A DNA stretch of 64,000 bases from assembly GCF_004803465.1 (NCBI RefSeq), contig NZ_SRSF01000003.1, positions 434,001 through 498,000 of the forward strand, given 5' to 3'. Positions 45,346 to 53,999 of this stretch are shown in pieces; the stretch's first letter is position 1; each line of letters starts with the position of its first letter. Under the pieces are notes generated by a model. It made no database searches. It had not been told where the DNA came from and worked only from the letters and a program-made list of their open reading frames with translations. A program made the translations under genes and the position numbers. The DNA is from Neolewinella litorea. Lineage in GTDB: Bacteria; Bacteroidota; Bacteroidia; Chitinophagales; Saprospiraceae.

Positions 45346-48101
45346 ACCAACCGCTTCTGTTCTTTTACGTGAATCGGCTTGTAGCCCGTAGCGGGTGAAG
45401 CCGTGGCGGAGCGACCGACGTAGTCAAGCTTCGTTTCGAATCCGAGCTGCTCATTGTACAGGAACTGTTCGCTGATGTAGCTCCAGGCGCCGGCGTTGCG
45501 GCTTTCCTCCTGTACCCAGAAGTACTGGTCGGCGTTGGAGTAGCGCTCACGAATCTCCTGCAGTTGCTTGATGGGCAGGGGGAAGATCTGTTCCAGGCGC
45601 ACCAGGGCGAATTCTTCCAGGGACTCGGTGGCTTTATGCTTGGCCAGGTCGAAGTACACCTTGCCGGAGCAGAACAGGATCCGTTTTACCTTTTCCGGCT
45701 GCGTTACCGTGGGATCGTCGATCACTTCCTGGAAGCGAGTGCCCGGACCAAAGTCGCCAATAGAACTGACGGCCATTTCATGGCGCAGTCCGGATTTGGG
45801 CGACATCAGGATTAGCGGTTTGCGGAAATTCCAGGTCAATTGCCGGCGCAGCAGGTGGAACAGGTTGGCGGGCAACGTAACGTTGGCTACCACCATGTTG
45901 AACTCCGCGCAAAGTTGCAGGAAGCGTTCCAGGCGCGCGCTGCTGTGCTCCGGTCCTTGTCCTTCATAACCGTGGGGCAGGAAGACCGTCAGGCCCGTCA
46001 TGCGTCCCCACTTGCTTTCACCGCTGCTGATGAACTGGTCGAAGATGGTCATAGCCCCGTTGGCGAAGTCACCGAACTGGGCTTCCCAGATAACGAGGTT
46101 TTCCGGGCTGGCGGTGCTGTACCCGTATTCAAAGCCGAGCACGGCGTATTCCGAGAGGAGCGAGTTATAGATCCGCATCTTGCCCTGATCGTCGCTTAGG
46201 CCGTCCAGGCGGTTGTAGATGCTTTCTCCATCCTGGCTCTTCAGCACGGCGTGGCGGTGGCTGAAGGTGCCCCGGCGCACATCCTGTCCGGACATACGCA
46301 CGTTGTGGCCTTCCATGAGCAGGGTGGCGTAGGCGCTCAGTTCCCCCAACGCCCAGTCGAGCTGGTCGCTGCTGACCGACTGTTCGTAGTTGTTGTAGAG
46401 TCGGTTGACCTTGTTTACCGGCTTGAAGCCCTTCGGAAGGGTGGTGATGTGATGAAGGATCTTCTTCATCTTGTCCAGTTCGACTCCGGTTTCGGGAGAC
46501 TCGGCGAAGTGCTCATAGCTCCAGTGGTCGCGGTTCAGCATACTCCAGGCCTTTTCGGGCGGCTGGTAGCTGTAGGGCAGGTCACTGTTCTTTACCTTGG
46601 TGTGGACGGTCTGTAGCCGCGACTTGAATTTCTTGGCCAGTTCCTTGGCCATTTTAGCCTGTACGTCCTTGCGGGCTACGAGGCGGTCGGTGTAGACCTG
46701 GCGCACGTCGGGGTGGCGCTTTACGCGCTCGTACATGCCAGGCTGGGTGTAGCCCGGGTCGTCGCCTTCGTTGTGCCCGTTCTTGCGGTAGCAGAGCATA
46801 TCGATGAAGACGTCGGAATTGAAGCGGTTGCGGTACTCCATCGCCAGTTTGGAGACGTAGTAAACGGCCTCGGGGTCATCGCCGTTGACGTGAAAGACGG
46901 GCGCTTCGATCACGGTGGCTACGCCGCTGGCGTAGATGCTGGTGCGGGCGTCTTCGTAGTCGGTCGTGAAGCCGATCTGGTTGTTGATGATCAGGTGGAT
47001 GGACCCCCCCGTGGTGTAGGCCTCCAGTCCGCTCATCTGGGCGGTTTCGAACACGACGCCCTGTCCGGCTACTGCGGCATCACCGTGGACCAGAATGGGT
47101 ACGATCTTGTCGTAATCGTTTGCATAAAGCACATCGGCCTTGGCGCGGGCGAAGCCCTCGACTACCGGTGCCACGGCTTCGAGGTGGCTGGGATTGGGGG
47201 CGAGCTTGACGTTGACGGGTTTGCCGACGCGAGTTTCGATGAGCGAGCTGTAGCCCATGTGGTATTTCACGTCGCCGTCGCCCTTGATGTTGTCGGGGAT
47301 GACGCCCTCGAATTCCTGGAAGATGCTCTCATAGCTTTTGCCCATGATGTTGGCCAGCACGTTGAGGCGGCCGCGGTGGGCCATGCCGATCACGACTTCC
47401 TCCACGCCGTCGCGGGCGGCTTCTCCGATGATGGTGTTCAGGGCCACAATGGCGGCTTCACCGCCTTCGAGTCCGAAGCGTTTCTGCGCGGGGTATTTGG
47501 TCTTGAGGAAGTCCTCAAAGCCTACGGCGTCGTTCAGCGTTTCGAGGATGTGCCGCTTGTCGTCCAGCCCCAGCCCGTAAGCTTCCTCCGGGTGATGTTT
47601 CTCGATGCGCTCGCGGAGCCACCGCCGTTTTTCGCGGTGGAAGATGTGGTCGGTCTCAAAGCCGATGCTGCCGAGGTATATCCGGTTGAGGTTGGCTACG
47701 ATCTGCCGCAGCGTACTGCCCTCGGGCATGAAGAACTGGTCGGCGGCGCGGAAGGGGGTATCCAGGTCCGCGTCGGTCAGTTCGAAGTCTGCCAATTCCA
47801 ATCCAGCATCGGGATCCTCAAACTCCTGGATGGGGTCGATATTAGAGGCTACGTGCCCGCGCATGCGGTAGGCCTTGATCAGGGCAAAGACGCTGAGTTC
47901 CTTTTTGACGTGCTCCCAGTCAATTTCTCCCGACGGAGTGGTGGGCAGGCCGCTGGCCGGGGTTTTATCGGTAGCGTAGTCGAAACCAAGGAAAAAATCC
48001 CGCCAGCTCTCGTCGACGGAATCGGGGGACTGGCTGTACTGGCGGTACAGCTGTTCGATATAGCCCGGGTGGGCATTGGCAAGGTGCGAGTAATTGCTCA
48101 T
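45327..48101 (-). CDS. sucA: 2-oxoglutarate dehydrogenase E1 component SucA
   Basis: Thiamine-diphosphate-dependent E1 of the 2-oxoglutarate dehydrogenase complex in the TCA cycle. The 924-residue protein shows the N-terminal E2-binding segment with ESWRDFFLGFDY, the active-site His/substrate regions GMAHRGRLNVL and YHMGYSS, the ThDP motif with GDAAVAGQGVVFE and NNQIGFTTD, and the transketolase-type C-terminal domain (WEAQFGDFANGA, LPHGYEGQGPEHSSARLERF). The ATG at 48101 is the family start; the open frame extends 14 codons upstream. The partner sucB is not next to it. The SDR gene lies 45 bp upstream on the same strand. Confidence 0.97.
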   Translation of the reverse strand: MSNYSHLANAHPGYIEQLYRQYSQSPDSVDESWRDFFLGFDYATDKTPASGLPTTPSGEIDWEHVKKELSVFALIKAYRMRGHVASNIDPIQEFEDPDAGLELADFELTDADLDTPFRAADQFFMPEGSTLRQIVANLNRIYLGSIGFETDHIFHREKRRWLRERIEKHHPEEAYGLGLDDKRHILETLNDAVGFEDFLKTKYPAQKRFGLEGGEAAIVALNTIIGEAARDGVEEVVIGMAHRGRLNVLANIMGKSYESIFQEFEGVIPDNIKGDGDVKYHMGYSSLIETRVGKPVNVKLAPNPSHLEAVAPVVEGFARAKADVLYANDYDKIVPILVHGDAAVAGQGVVFETAQMSGLEAYTTGGSIHLIINNQIGFTTDYEDARTSIYASGVATVIEAPVFHVNGDDPEAVYYVSKLAMEYRNRFNSDVFIDMLCYRKNGHNEGDDPGYTQPGMYERVKRHPDVRQVYTDRLVARKDVQAKMAKELAKKFKSRLQTVHTKVKNSDLPYSYQPPEKAWSMLNRDHWSYEHFAESPETGVELDKMKKILHHITTLPKGFKPVNKVNRLYNNYEQSVSSDQLDWALGELSAYATLLMEGHNVRMSGQDVRRGTFSHRHAVLKSQDGESIYNRLDGLSDDQGKMRIYNSLLSEYAVLGFEYGYSTASPENLVIWEAQFGDFANGAMTIFDQFISSGESKWGRMTGLTVFLPHGYEGQGPEHSSARLERFLQLCAEFNMVVANVTLPANLFHLLRRQLTWNFRKPLILMSPKSGLRHEMAVSSIGDFGPGTRFQEVIDDPTVTQPEKVKRILFCSGKVYFDLAKHKATESLEEFALVRLEQIFPLPIKQLQEIRERYSNADQYFWVQEESRNAGAWSYISEQFLYNEQLGFETKLDYVGRSATASPATGYKPIHVKEQKRLVEQAFQ

Positions 48102-48146
48102 AATAGTTTTTTTCAACGCCTGGGTAAATCGGTTGTTCAACACCGA

Positions 48147-48944
48147 TCAACGGTAGTAGCGGCCCAGAACCCACTCCCAGGCCCGGGCGGGTAGGAGGCG
48201 CCGGGCGACCGTGCTTATTTTCTGAACGGGCTCACCGATCACGTAGTGGGGAGAGAGTTGGTTTTTTAGCAAAATTTGCAGCATTTCCCCGGCCACGTAG
48301 CCGGCCGACATGCCGTGGTCAACGTTATTGGCCATCGCATCGTCGGCGCGCTGGTAGCGTTCGCGGTACAGCGGGTCCATTTCCGCGGCCGGCTGTCGGT
48401 ACTGGGTAGCGATGGAGTTGGTGGCAATATCCCCCGGGCTTATGCAGGCCACCTGTACAGTAGAGCCCCGGAGCTCAAGCCGGAGGCTGTCGGACAGCGC
48501 AATGACGGAGGCCTTACTGGCGCAGTATACGGAACGAAAGGGAATGCCCATATGGCCCGCGATGCTGCTAACCAGGAGCAGGCGGCCCCGCGGACTCCGC
48601 CGGAGCAGGGGCAGCGTGGCCTGACAAAGGTTCCAGCTCCCCCAGAAGTTGGTCTCCATGATCCGCCGGGCCCGGCCCGTAGGCATGGATTCCACGGCAC
48701 CCGCGCCTCCGACGCCCGCACAGTGCAGCACGGCATCAAGGCGGCCCGACTCTTCCTCCAACAGCCGGATGGCACGCCCCAAGGCTTCCGCATCGGAGAT
48801 GTCGGCGGGTAGTGGTGTGACCCCGGGGAGATCGACCGAACGCCGGCTCATGCCGTATACCCGCCAGCCACGACTGGCCAGCAGGGGGGCGAGAGATTCA
48901 CCGACACCGGATGAGGCACCAGTAACCAGGGCAACTTGGGACAT
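48147..48944 (-). CDS. Short-chain dehydrogenase/reductase (SDR)
   Basis: A 265-residue classical SDR oxidoreductase. It shows the NAD(P)-binding TGASSGVGE (about 7-15), the structural motif in HCAGVGG, and the catalytic Ser-Tyr-Lys set in LVSSIAGHMG and VYCASKAS (about Tyr 147, Lys 151), followed by PGDIATN. The substrate is not predictable. It starts at ATG 48944 and may be co-transcribed with sucA, 45 bp downstream. Confidence 0.93.
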   Translation of the reverse strand: MSQVALVTGASSGVGESLAPLLASRGWRVYGMSRRSVDLPGVTPLPADISDAEALGRAIRLLEEESGRLDAVLHCAGVGGAGAVESMPTGRARRIMETNFWGSWNLCQATLPLLRRSPRGRLLLVSSIAGHMGIPFRSVYCASKASVIALSDSLRLELRGSTVQVACISPGDIATNSIATQYRQPAAEMDPLYRERYQRADDAMANNVDHGMSAGYVAGEMLQILLKNQLSPHYVIGEPVQKISTVARRLLPARAWEWVLGRYYR

Positions 48945-49016
48945 GAAAAGGACTTTAGCGGGTCCAAATAACGGTAACATTCAAGCAAACCACCATCAGG
49001 ATGCGTTAAGGAAATG

Positions 49017-49024
49017 TACCTTTG
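49017..49024 (+). promoter_or_regulatory. Predicted -7 element for the HAD-like gene
   Basis: TACCTTTG is an exact TAnnTTTG match 35 bp before the ATG at 49060. No TTTG was seen at the usual -33 distance. Confidence 0.5.
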
Positions 49025-49059
49025 CATTTTCAACATCGATCCGGAATACCAAGAAACGT

Positions 49060-49491
49060 ATGGCTACCCCCGAAAAAGACCTGGAAACTACCTTCAACGA
49101 AAAGGGCGAACTGATCAGTCCCGTCCTCCCGGCAGGAGTAAAAAATTTCCTCATCGACATCGACGGAACCGTCTGCGATGACATCCCCAACGAGGAGCCC
49201 GAGCGTATGGCCACCTGCCTGCCTTACCCCGATGCCCTGCGCATCGTCAATAAGTGGTACGAAGACGGCCACATCATCACCTTCTTCACCTCCCGTACCG
49301 AAGAGCATCGCGAGATCACCGAAGAATGGCTGAACCGCCACAACTTCAAGTACCACGGCATGCTCATGGGCAAGCCCCGCGGCGGTAACTATCACTGGAT
49401 CGACAACCACATCGTGAAGGCCACCCGTTTCAAGGGCAAGTTTACCGACCTCATCGTGAAGAACCGCGACGTGGAGGTTTTCAACGACTAG
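49060..49491 (+). CDS. Small HAD-like phosphatase-fold protein
   Basis: A 143-residue cytosolic protein. The HAD motif I is FLIDIDGTVCDDIPN (DxDGT, about residues 31-35 for the Asp pair), motif II is ITFFTSRTEEH, and the conserved Lys/Asp region is MGKPRGGNYHWIDNHIVKA. The cap is minimal, as in the smallest HAD hydrolases. From memory, relatives in Bacteroidota are often labelled phosphoheptose isomerase, which the sequence does not support. It likely dephosphorylates a small molecule or acts as a regulatory HAD. It is preceded by a good -7 box and is convergent with phoD (19-bp gap). Confidence 0.8.
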   Translation: MATPEKDLETTFNEKGELISPVLPAGVKNFLIDIDGTVCDDIPNEEPERMATCLPYPDALRIVNKWYEDGHIITFFTSRTEEHREITEEWLNRHNFKYHGMLMGKPRGGNYHWIDNHIVKATRFKGKFTDLIVKNRDVEVFND

Positions 49492-49510
49492 TTTTACAAC
49501 TCCCCTTTTC

Positions 49511-50809
49511 TTACCGTTCCAGTACCCGCTCCCAGCGTAGTACCCCGTCGGTGCCGTATACCCGTACCGCCAGCTCGCGCTCGCTCAGCGGACCGCTGAA
49601 GGTGAGTACTCCGAAATTGTGTTCCACCAACAGAGTGCCCGCCACGCGCAGCGCGTTTTCCTCGTCCCTGCTGCTTCCCGTGCCGGCGGTGAGGCTGCTG
49701 ATGGTCAGGTCGTAAATCCGGTTGCCGTTCGGCAATTCCAGACTGCTCAATACGGTGTGGTGGCGGTCGCCGGTCAGGAAGACCACCCCCGAGATGTTCT
49801 CTTCAGTGATGCGCCGGAGCAGGTACTCTCGCTCTTCCGGGGCCAGGCCATTGTAGGTTTCCGCACCGCGGTAGGTGTTGAGGACCTGTCCGCCAATACA
49901 GACCATCTTCCACGGGCTGTCGCTGAAGATGAGGCTTTGAATCAGCCATTCCAACTGGGTTTCGCCGAGCAGGGTCTTGCCGGTTTCCCGTAGCATGCCG
50001 TTTGGCGTTCGGAAGGAACGGTTGTCCAGTAGAAAGAAATCGGTATCCACGTAGCGGAAGGTGGAGGTGATGCCCCCGTTCCCCGGCAAGCCGGAGGTCA
50101 GGTTACCCCAGAACAGGTCAAAGGTTTCTTTAGCAAGTTTCTTGCGGATCCAACTGCCGTCGCTGTCGTTGGGGCCATAGTCGTGATCGTCCCAGGTGGC
50201 GTAGTGAAAGGTGCGGGCGAGCAGGGGCTGCATTTCGGGCAGACTGCGCGTGTGGGTGTAGCGATGGAAGTAACCGGTACGGGTGTACCAATCGGGCTCC
50301 CGGAGGTACATATTGTCCCCCAACCAAATCATCAAGTCCGGGTGGAGGCTGTCTATCGTTTCGAAAATCTCGTACTCCGAACCGTAGCCGGGCCCCGGCC
50401 GGTCGTAGCGGGGCTCGTTCACGTAGGTGCAACTGCCGAGGGCAACGGTGAAGTCCGGAGGTTCACTCCGCCAGCCCCACGTCGGCTGGGTGGTGAAGCG
50501 GGTCGGGTAGGGTAAGGACACTACCTCGCCGTTCAGCATGACGTAGTACTCATAGGTGGTACCCGGGCTTACCTGGTCGGCCACCAGCTTGGCGGTGTAG
50601 GCGGTGGCGGCCGCTGTCTGTATAGTACTGGTAAAGGAAGGGTCGGCCTCACCCTCGGCCCAATAGGCCACGGTCACTTCCGCGGGGCCGGTGGTCTGTA
50701 CCCAGATGAGCACCTCCCGCTGCTCCGAGTAGCCGAGCATTGGGCCGGACTGAAGATCAGCCTCCTGTCCGAATACCCATAACGGAAGCAGCAAAAGAAG
50801 ATACCGCAT
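49511..50809 (-). CDS. PhoD-like alkaline phosphatase/phosphodiesterase
   Basis: A 432-residue exported metallophosphoesterase with signal peptide MRYLLLLLPLWVFGQ. An N-terminal fibronectin-like/PhoD_N domain (about 20-110) is followed by the PhoD-type catalytic core: ALGSCTYVNEP, MIWLGDNMYLREPDW, ATWDDHDYGPNDSD and LTGDRHH, which supply the metal ligands. It would release phosphate from phosphomonoesters or diesters outside the cell. The gene stands alone, with the 270-bp interval to the efflux adaptor gene containing the predicted small RNA on the other strand. Confidence 0.93.
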   Translation of the reverse strand: MRYLLLLLPLWVFGQEADLQSGPMLGYSEQREVLIWVQTTGPAEVTVAYWAEGEADPSFTSTIQTAAATAYTAKLVADQVSPGTTYEYYVMLNGEVVSLPYPTRFTTQPTWGWRSEPPDFTVALGSCTYVNEPRYDRPGPGYGSEYEIFETIDSLHPDLMIWLGDNMYLREPDWYTRTGYFHRYTHTRSLPEMQPLLARTFHYATWDDHDYGPNDSDGSWIRKKLAKETFDLFWGNLTSGLPGNGGITSTFRYVDTDFFLLDNRSFRTPNGMLRETGKTLLGETQLEWLIQSLIFSDSPWKMVCIGGQVLNTYRGAETYNGLAPEEREYLLRRITEENISGVVFLTGDRHHTVLSSLELPNGNRIYDLTISSLTAGTGSSRDEENALRVAGTLLVEHNFGVLTFSGPLSERELAVRVYGTDGVLRWERVLER

Positions 50810-50902
50810 GACAAGCGTTTGCCATTAAGATAATCGCACCACCGGGAGATTTGGGTCTGACGGCACGGGGACCTACCGGAAAATTAATTGATCACCCGAC
50901 TA

Positions 50903-50933
50903 TTGCATTGTGTCACCCAAAAGCCTATATTTG
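50903..50933 (+). promoter_or_regulatory. Promoter of the predicted small RNA
   Basis: TTG (50903-50905), 20 bp, then TATATTTG (50926-50933), an exact -7 consensus match with a -33 element at a permitted distance. It points away from phoD into an interval with no plausible plus-strand protein gene. Confidence 0.7.
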
Positions 50934-50939
50934 TTTAGA

Positions 50940-51081
50940 CGCCTAAGAACTTAACTGTAGAGACGCGAACAACATTGATTTCACCCGCGTGTGGCCAGGC
51001 TTCACCGGGCGTTTATTTTGAGCTTTCTGACATACCATATTGCGCCCCTTCGCACCATGCGGTCCGAAGGGGTTCGTTTTT
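50940..51081 (+). ncRNA. Predicted free-standing structured small RNA
   Basis: A region of about 140 nt between a consensus promoter and a T-tailed hairpin, lying between two minus-strand genes. The expected RNA can fold: AGACGCC (50937-50943) pairs with GGCGTTT (51008-51014) to close a domain, inside which ACGCG and CGCGT form a 5-bp stem over an 18-base A/U-rich loop, and GTG/CAC ends form a small second stem. An unpaired linker leads to the terminator hairpin. No open reading frame with a credible start is present. I do not recognise it as SRP RNA, tmRNA, RNase P or a known riboswitch; a 6S-like RNA was considered but the fold does not match well. The exact 5' end is inferred from the promoter. 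Confidence 0.6.
51045..51081 (+). terminator. Terminator of the predicted small RNA
   Basis: CCCCTTCG (51045-51052) pairs with CGAAGGGG (51065-51072) around a 12-base loop, followed by TTCGTTTTT. The T run exists only on the plus strand. The last bases overlap the stop codon of the convergent efflux adaptor gene. Confidence 0.7.
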
Positions 51082-52423
51082 AGTCGCTGCCCTCTTCGGT
51101 ATAAAACTCTTCCTTCTTGACTACCTGTATGGTTTCGCCCGACGACAGACTCCGCGAGAGGGCGCCGTAGGGGCCCGCCACTACTTGCTCACCGGTCTCC
51201 ACGCCGGAAATAACCTGGATGAATTTGGCGTCCTGCAGGCCGGTAACTACCTGCACCTGGTCAACGGTATCGCCACGCACCACAAAGACTACTTCCTGTA
51301 GCTCGCCGGTACTGGAAGTTTCCACGGTATCCTCCCGGGTGGTCACCGATTCGATGGGTACGCTGGGCACGTCTTCCGCCATTTCCGTTAGGATGTCTAC
51401 GCTGGCCGACATGCCGGGCCGGAAGGGATACGGATTACCGGCCGAGACTAGGTCGGCGTAACTCTCGGGGTTGATGCTGATGCGGACCTCGAAGTTGGTC
51501 ACCTGATCGCTGTTGAGCACGTTGTCGGCCACGCCGGCGGTGGTACTACTGTTGGCGATCTGGGTCACGGTACCCGCGAAGGTGCGGTTGAGGTAGGCAT
51601 CGACTTCCACTTCCACCTGATCGCCCAGGCTAACTGAGGGTACGTCGTTCTCGCTCACCTCGACCCGAACTTCCATTGCGTTCAAATTGGCGATGCGCAT
51701 CAACTCCGTACCGGTCATCTGGATGGTACCTACCACCCGTTCGCCCTGCTCGACGTTCAGCAGCGAGACCACGCCGCCCATCGGGGCGTAGATGGTGGTG
51801 CGCCGCAGGCTGGTCCGCAGTTCGTTCAGGGTGGCCTCGCTGGACTCGATGCCGTATTCGGCTCCCCGTGCGCTTTCCTCCGCGGCCCGGATATTGCTTT
51901 CCGCCGCGGAGAGGTTGGCCTCCAGGGCGCGCACGTTCGACTGACTGGTTTCGAGTTCGGCCTGACTGATCACCTCATCCTTGTAGAGTTGCTCGTTGCG
52001 CTTCAGGATGTCGCGGGCATTCTCGAGTTGCGCCAGGATCTGTTCGCGCTGGGCCTTCTGGGTATTGATCTGGGCCCGGGCGTTGGCCAGCTGTGCCTTG
52101 CTGCTGTTAACTCCGGCTACGCCGCGGGCCACCTGCGACTGGTAGGCATCGGCGTCGATCTTGGCCAGGAGTTGGTTCGGAACAACACTGTCGCCTTCCT
52201 CCACATAGAGTTCGACTACCTCGCCGGATACGTCGGAACTGATCTTGACCTCCGTTTGCGGGAATATCTTGCCGCTGGCGCTGACCACTTCCTGGATATT
52301 GCGCCGGCTGACTTCCTGGACGAAGACGCGGGTGCCTTCATCTCCCCGGCCGGAAAAAACTACGACGGCTACGACGACGAGAATGAGGGCGCCGACGAGG
52401 AGTAAAATCGCTTTGCGAGACAT
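51080..52423 (-). CDS. Efflux periplasmic adaptor subunit (HlyD/MacA-like membrane fusion protein)
   Basis: A 447-residue adaptor linking an inner-membrane pump to an outer-membrane channel. It has an N-terminal membrane helix (ILLLVGALILVVVAVVVFSG), a biotinyl-lipoyl-like barrel (ASGKIFPQTEVKISSDVSGE), a long alpha-helical hairpin (about 95-210, rich in Gln/Glu/Ala) and beta-barrel/proximal domains. The length and long hairpin fit MacA-type partners of ABC exporters. The TolC-like gene is directly upstream (25-bp gap), but no pump ATPase or permease follows; the next interval holds the small RNA on the opposite strand. Confidence 0.92.
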   Translation of the reverse strand: MSRKAILLLVGALILVVVAVVVFSGRGDEGTRVFVQEVSRRNIQEVVSASGKIFPQTEVKISSDVSGEVVELYVEEGDSVVPNQLLAKIDADAYQSQVARGVAGVNSSKAQLANARAQINTQKAQREQILAQLENARDILKRNEQLYKDEVISQAELETSQSNVRALEANLSAAESNIRAAEESARGAEYGIESSEATLNELRTSLRRTTIYAPMGGVVSLLNVEQGERVVGTIQMTGTELMRIANLNAMEVRVEVSENDVPSVSLGDQVEVEVDAYLNRTFAGTVTQIANSSTTAGVADNVLNSDQVTNFEVRISINPESYADLVSAGNPYPFRPGMSASVDILTEMAEDVPSVPIESVTTREDTVETSSTGELQEVVFVVRGDTVDQVQVVTGLQDAKFIQVISGVETGEQVVAGPYGALSRSLSSGETIQVVKKEEFYTEEGSD

Positions 52424-52448
52424 AATAGGAAAGCTTTGCTGGGTGGGG

Positions 52449-53897
52449 TTAATTGAGGGAAAGTCCTTCGCCGAGGTAGAACTGGATGACCTCCCGGTTG
52501 AATATCAATTGATACTTGGACCGGGTAAAGTCCAGCCGGGCCTGTTCCAGGCGGTTGGATGCGGTTATGAGGTCCAGGCTGTTGGCCGCACCGGCCGTGT
52601 ACCGCCGCTGGGCGATGTCGTAGGCATTCTGTGCGGCCTCGAGGCTTACCTGGGCGGCGCGGTACGTTTCACGGGCGGCGCGCAGGTCGCCCAGGGCGAG
52701 TTCTACGTCCGACCGCAGTTGGTTCTGGGCCTGGGCAATATCGAGCTGGGCGTTGTTGCGCAGTACTTCCGCCCGCTGCACGTTGATGCGGTTGCGGTTC
52801 TGGCTGTAGATCGGCACTGAAAGGCTCACGCCGATCGATTGTCCGAAGTTTTGGTCCAGTTGGTTGAGGTAGGGGAGGTTGGGGAAGATGACGCCCGTCT
52901 GCGAAAAGGTAGACAGGGTGGCCTCCTGCCCGTTGATCACTACCGGTACGGGCGGGCCCTGCACCAGTTCCACCTGCGAAGCGTCCGGGTTGTTGAAATC
53001 CTTGGCCAGGTTGGAGTAGTTGGTGCTGATGTTGGCGTAGAGTTGCACGCTAGGCCGTCCGCCGGCACGAGCGATCTCAATTTCCAGTTCCGAGGCCGAC
53101 CGCCGCAGCTCCGCGGCGCGGATCGTCGGTTGGGTCTGCTGTGCTGCGCTGAGTACCTCCTGCAGGTCGTATTCGGTGAAGAGCACCGCCTCGTCAAGTT
53201 CCCGCACGGGCGTGACAATGTCAAAATCAGGGTCGGGGTCCAGAATGAGCAGCAACTGCAGGTCCAGCAGGGATAGCCGCTCCTGGTTTTCGAGTTCCAC
53301 TACCGTCCGCTGGTCGGCCGCCTGCTGCGCGATGATGTCGTACCGCTGGGCGGCGGGCACGCTGCCGGCCCGGATCAGCGATTCGGTATTTTCGAGCTGT
53401 TGGGTGGTAAGTTCCAGCTGGGCGCGGGCGTTCGCGAGTTGTTCGCGGGTGAGCAGGATGGTCAGGAAGCTGTTGGCTACCTGCAGCCCTACGTTGTTGG
53501 CCGTCACGTTGGCGTCCGCCTCTGCCGCCTGCAGGTCGAGTTCCGACTGTTGCATGACGTTCCGGATCAGACCACCATTGTACAGAGTGACTGCACCCTG
53601 TAGCTGGTAGCCTTGGGAAAGGATGTTCTGGGCCTCGAAGCTGTTGGTGGTGGGGTCAATCGTCCGGCCCAACTGGAGGTTCAGGCCCGTTCCGCCGCTC
53701 AGGGTGGGAAGGCGGTTGTTGCGACTTTGCTGCAGCGCCAACCGGGCCAGTTCGGTGGAATTGTCCAGCCGTCGCACCTGCAGGTTGTTTTCCCGGGCGT
53801 GGGCTACGGCTTGTGAAAGAGTCCAGTCGCCCCCGCGCTGGGCCAAAAGACAACAGGGTAACAGGAGGGCGATCCAGAGATAGGCTTGATTCCGCAT
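52449..53897 (-). CDS. TolC-family outer-membrane efflux channel
   Basis: A 482-residue outer membrane factor with signal peptide (ending LLPCCLLAQ). It contains the two repeated OEP halves with long coiled-coil helices and short strands, for example LSQAVAHARENNLQVRRL, QNILSQGYQLQGAVTLYNGG, and in the second half FGQSIGVSLSVPIYSQNRN and AALELGDLRAARE-type helices. A trimer would form the outer-membrane channel for the adaptor encoded 25 bp downstream. The ATG at 53897 is preferred over an upstream in-frame codon that would add eight residues before the signal peptide. Confidence 0.93.
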   Translation of the reverse strand: MRNQAYLWIALLLPCCLLAQRGGDWTLSQAVAHARENNLQVRRLDNSTELARLALQQSRNNRLPTLSGGTGLNLQLGRTIDPTTNSFEAQNILSQGYQLQGAVTLYNGGLIRNVMQQSELDLQAAEADANVTANNVGLQVANSFLTILLTREQLANARAQLELTTQQLENTESLIRAGSVPAAQRYDIIAQQAADQRTVVELENQERLSLLDLQLLLILDPDPDFDIVTPVRELDEAVLFTEYDLQEVLSAAQQTQPTIRAAELRRSASELEIEIARAGGRPSVQLYANISTNYSNLAKDFNNPDASQVELVQGPPVPVVINGQEATLSTFSQTGVIFPNLPYLNQLDQNFGQSIGVSLSVPIYSQNRNRINVQRAEVLRNNAQLDIAQAQNQLRSDVELALGDLRAARETYRAAQVSLEAAQNAYDIAQRRYTAGAANSLDLITASNRLEQARLDFTRSKYQLIFNREVIQFYLGEGLSLN

Positions 53898-53999
53898 TCT
53901 ACTGATTTTATAGGTCAGCAAAACTACGTTATCCGGCAGGGCGGCAAAATTTAATCTATCAACGGACGCCGTGCCTAGACCGGCAGCTCAGGCGGGGGC

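Noticed and set aside
46713-48194. A 493-codon plus-strand open frame opposite sucA
   Set aside because: It lies fully within sucA on the other strand, its translation shows no domain and the composition of an antisense shadow.
50940-51081. SRP (4.5S) RNA or tmRNA
   Set aside because: The conserved SRP apical sequence (GGAAGG/AGCA loop) and any tRNA-like domain are absent.
50975-51301. A 108-codon plus-strand frame over the small RNA and the efflux adaptor 3' end
   Set aside because: It begins with TTG inside the predicted RNA, runs through the terminator hairpin and is antisense to the conserved adaptor C-terminus.
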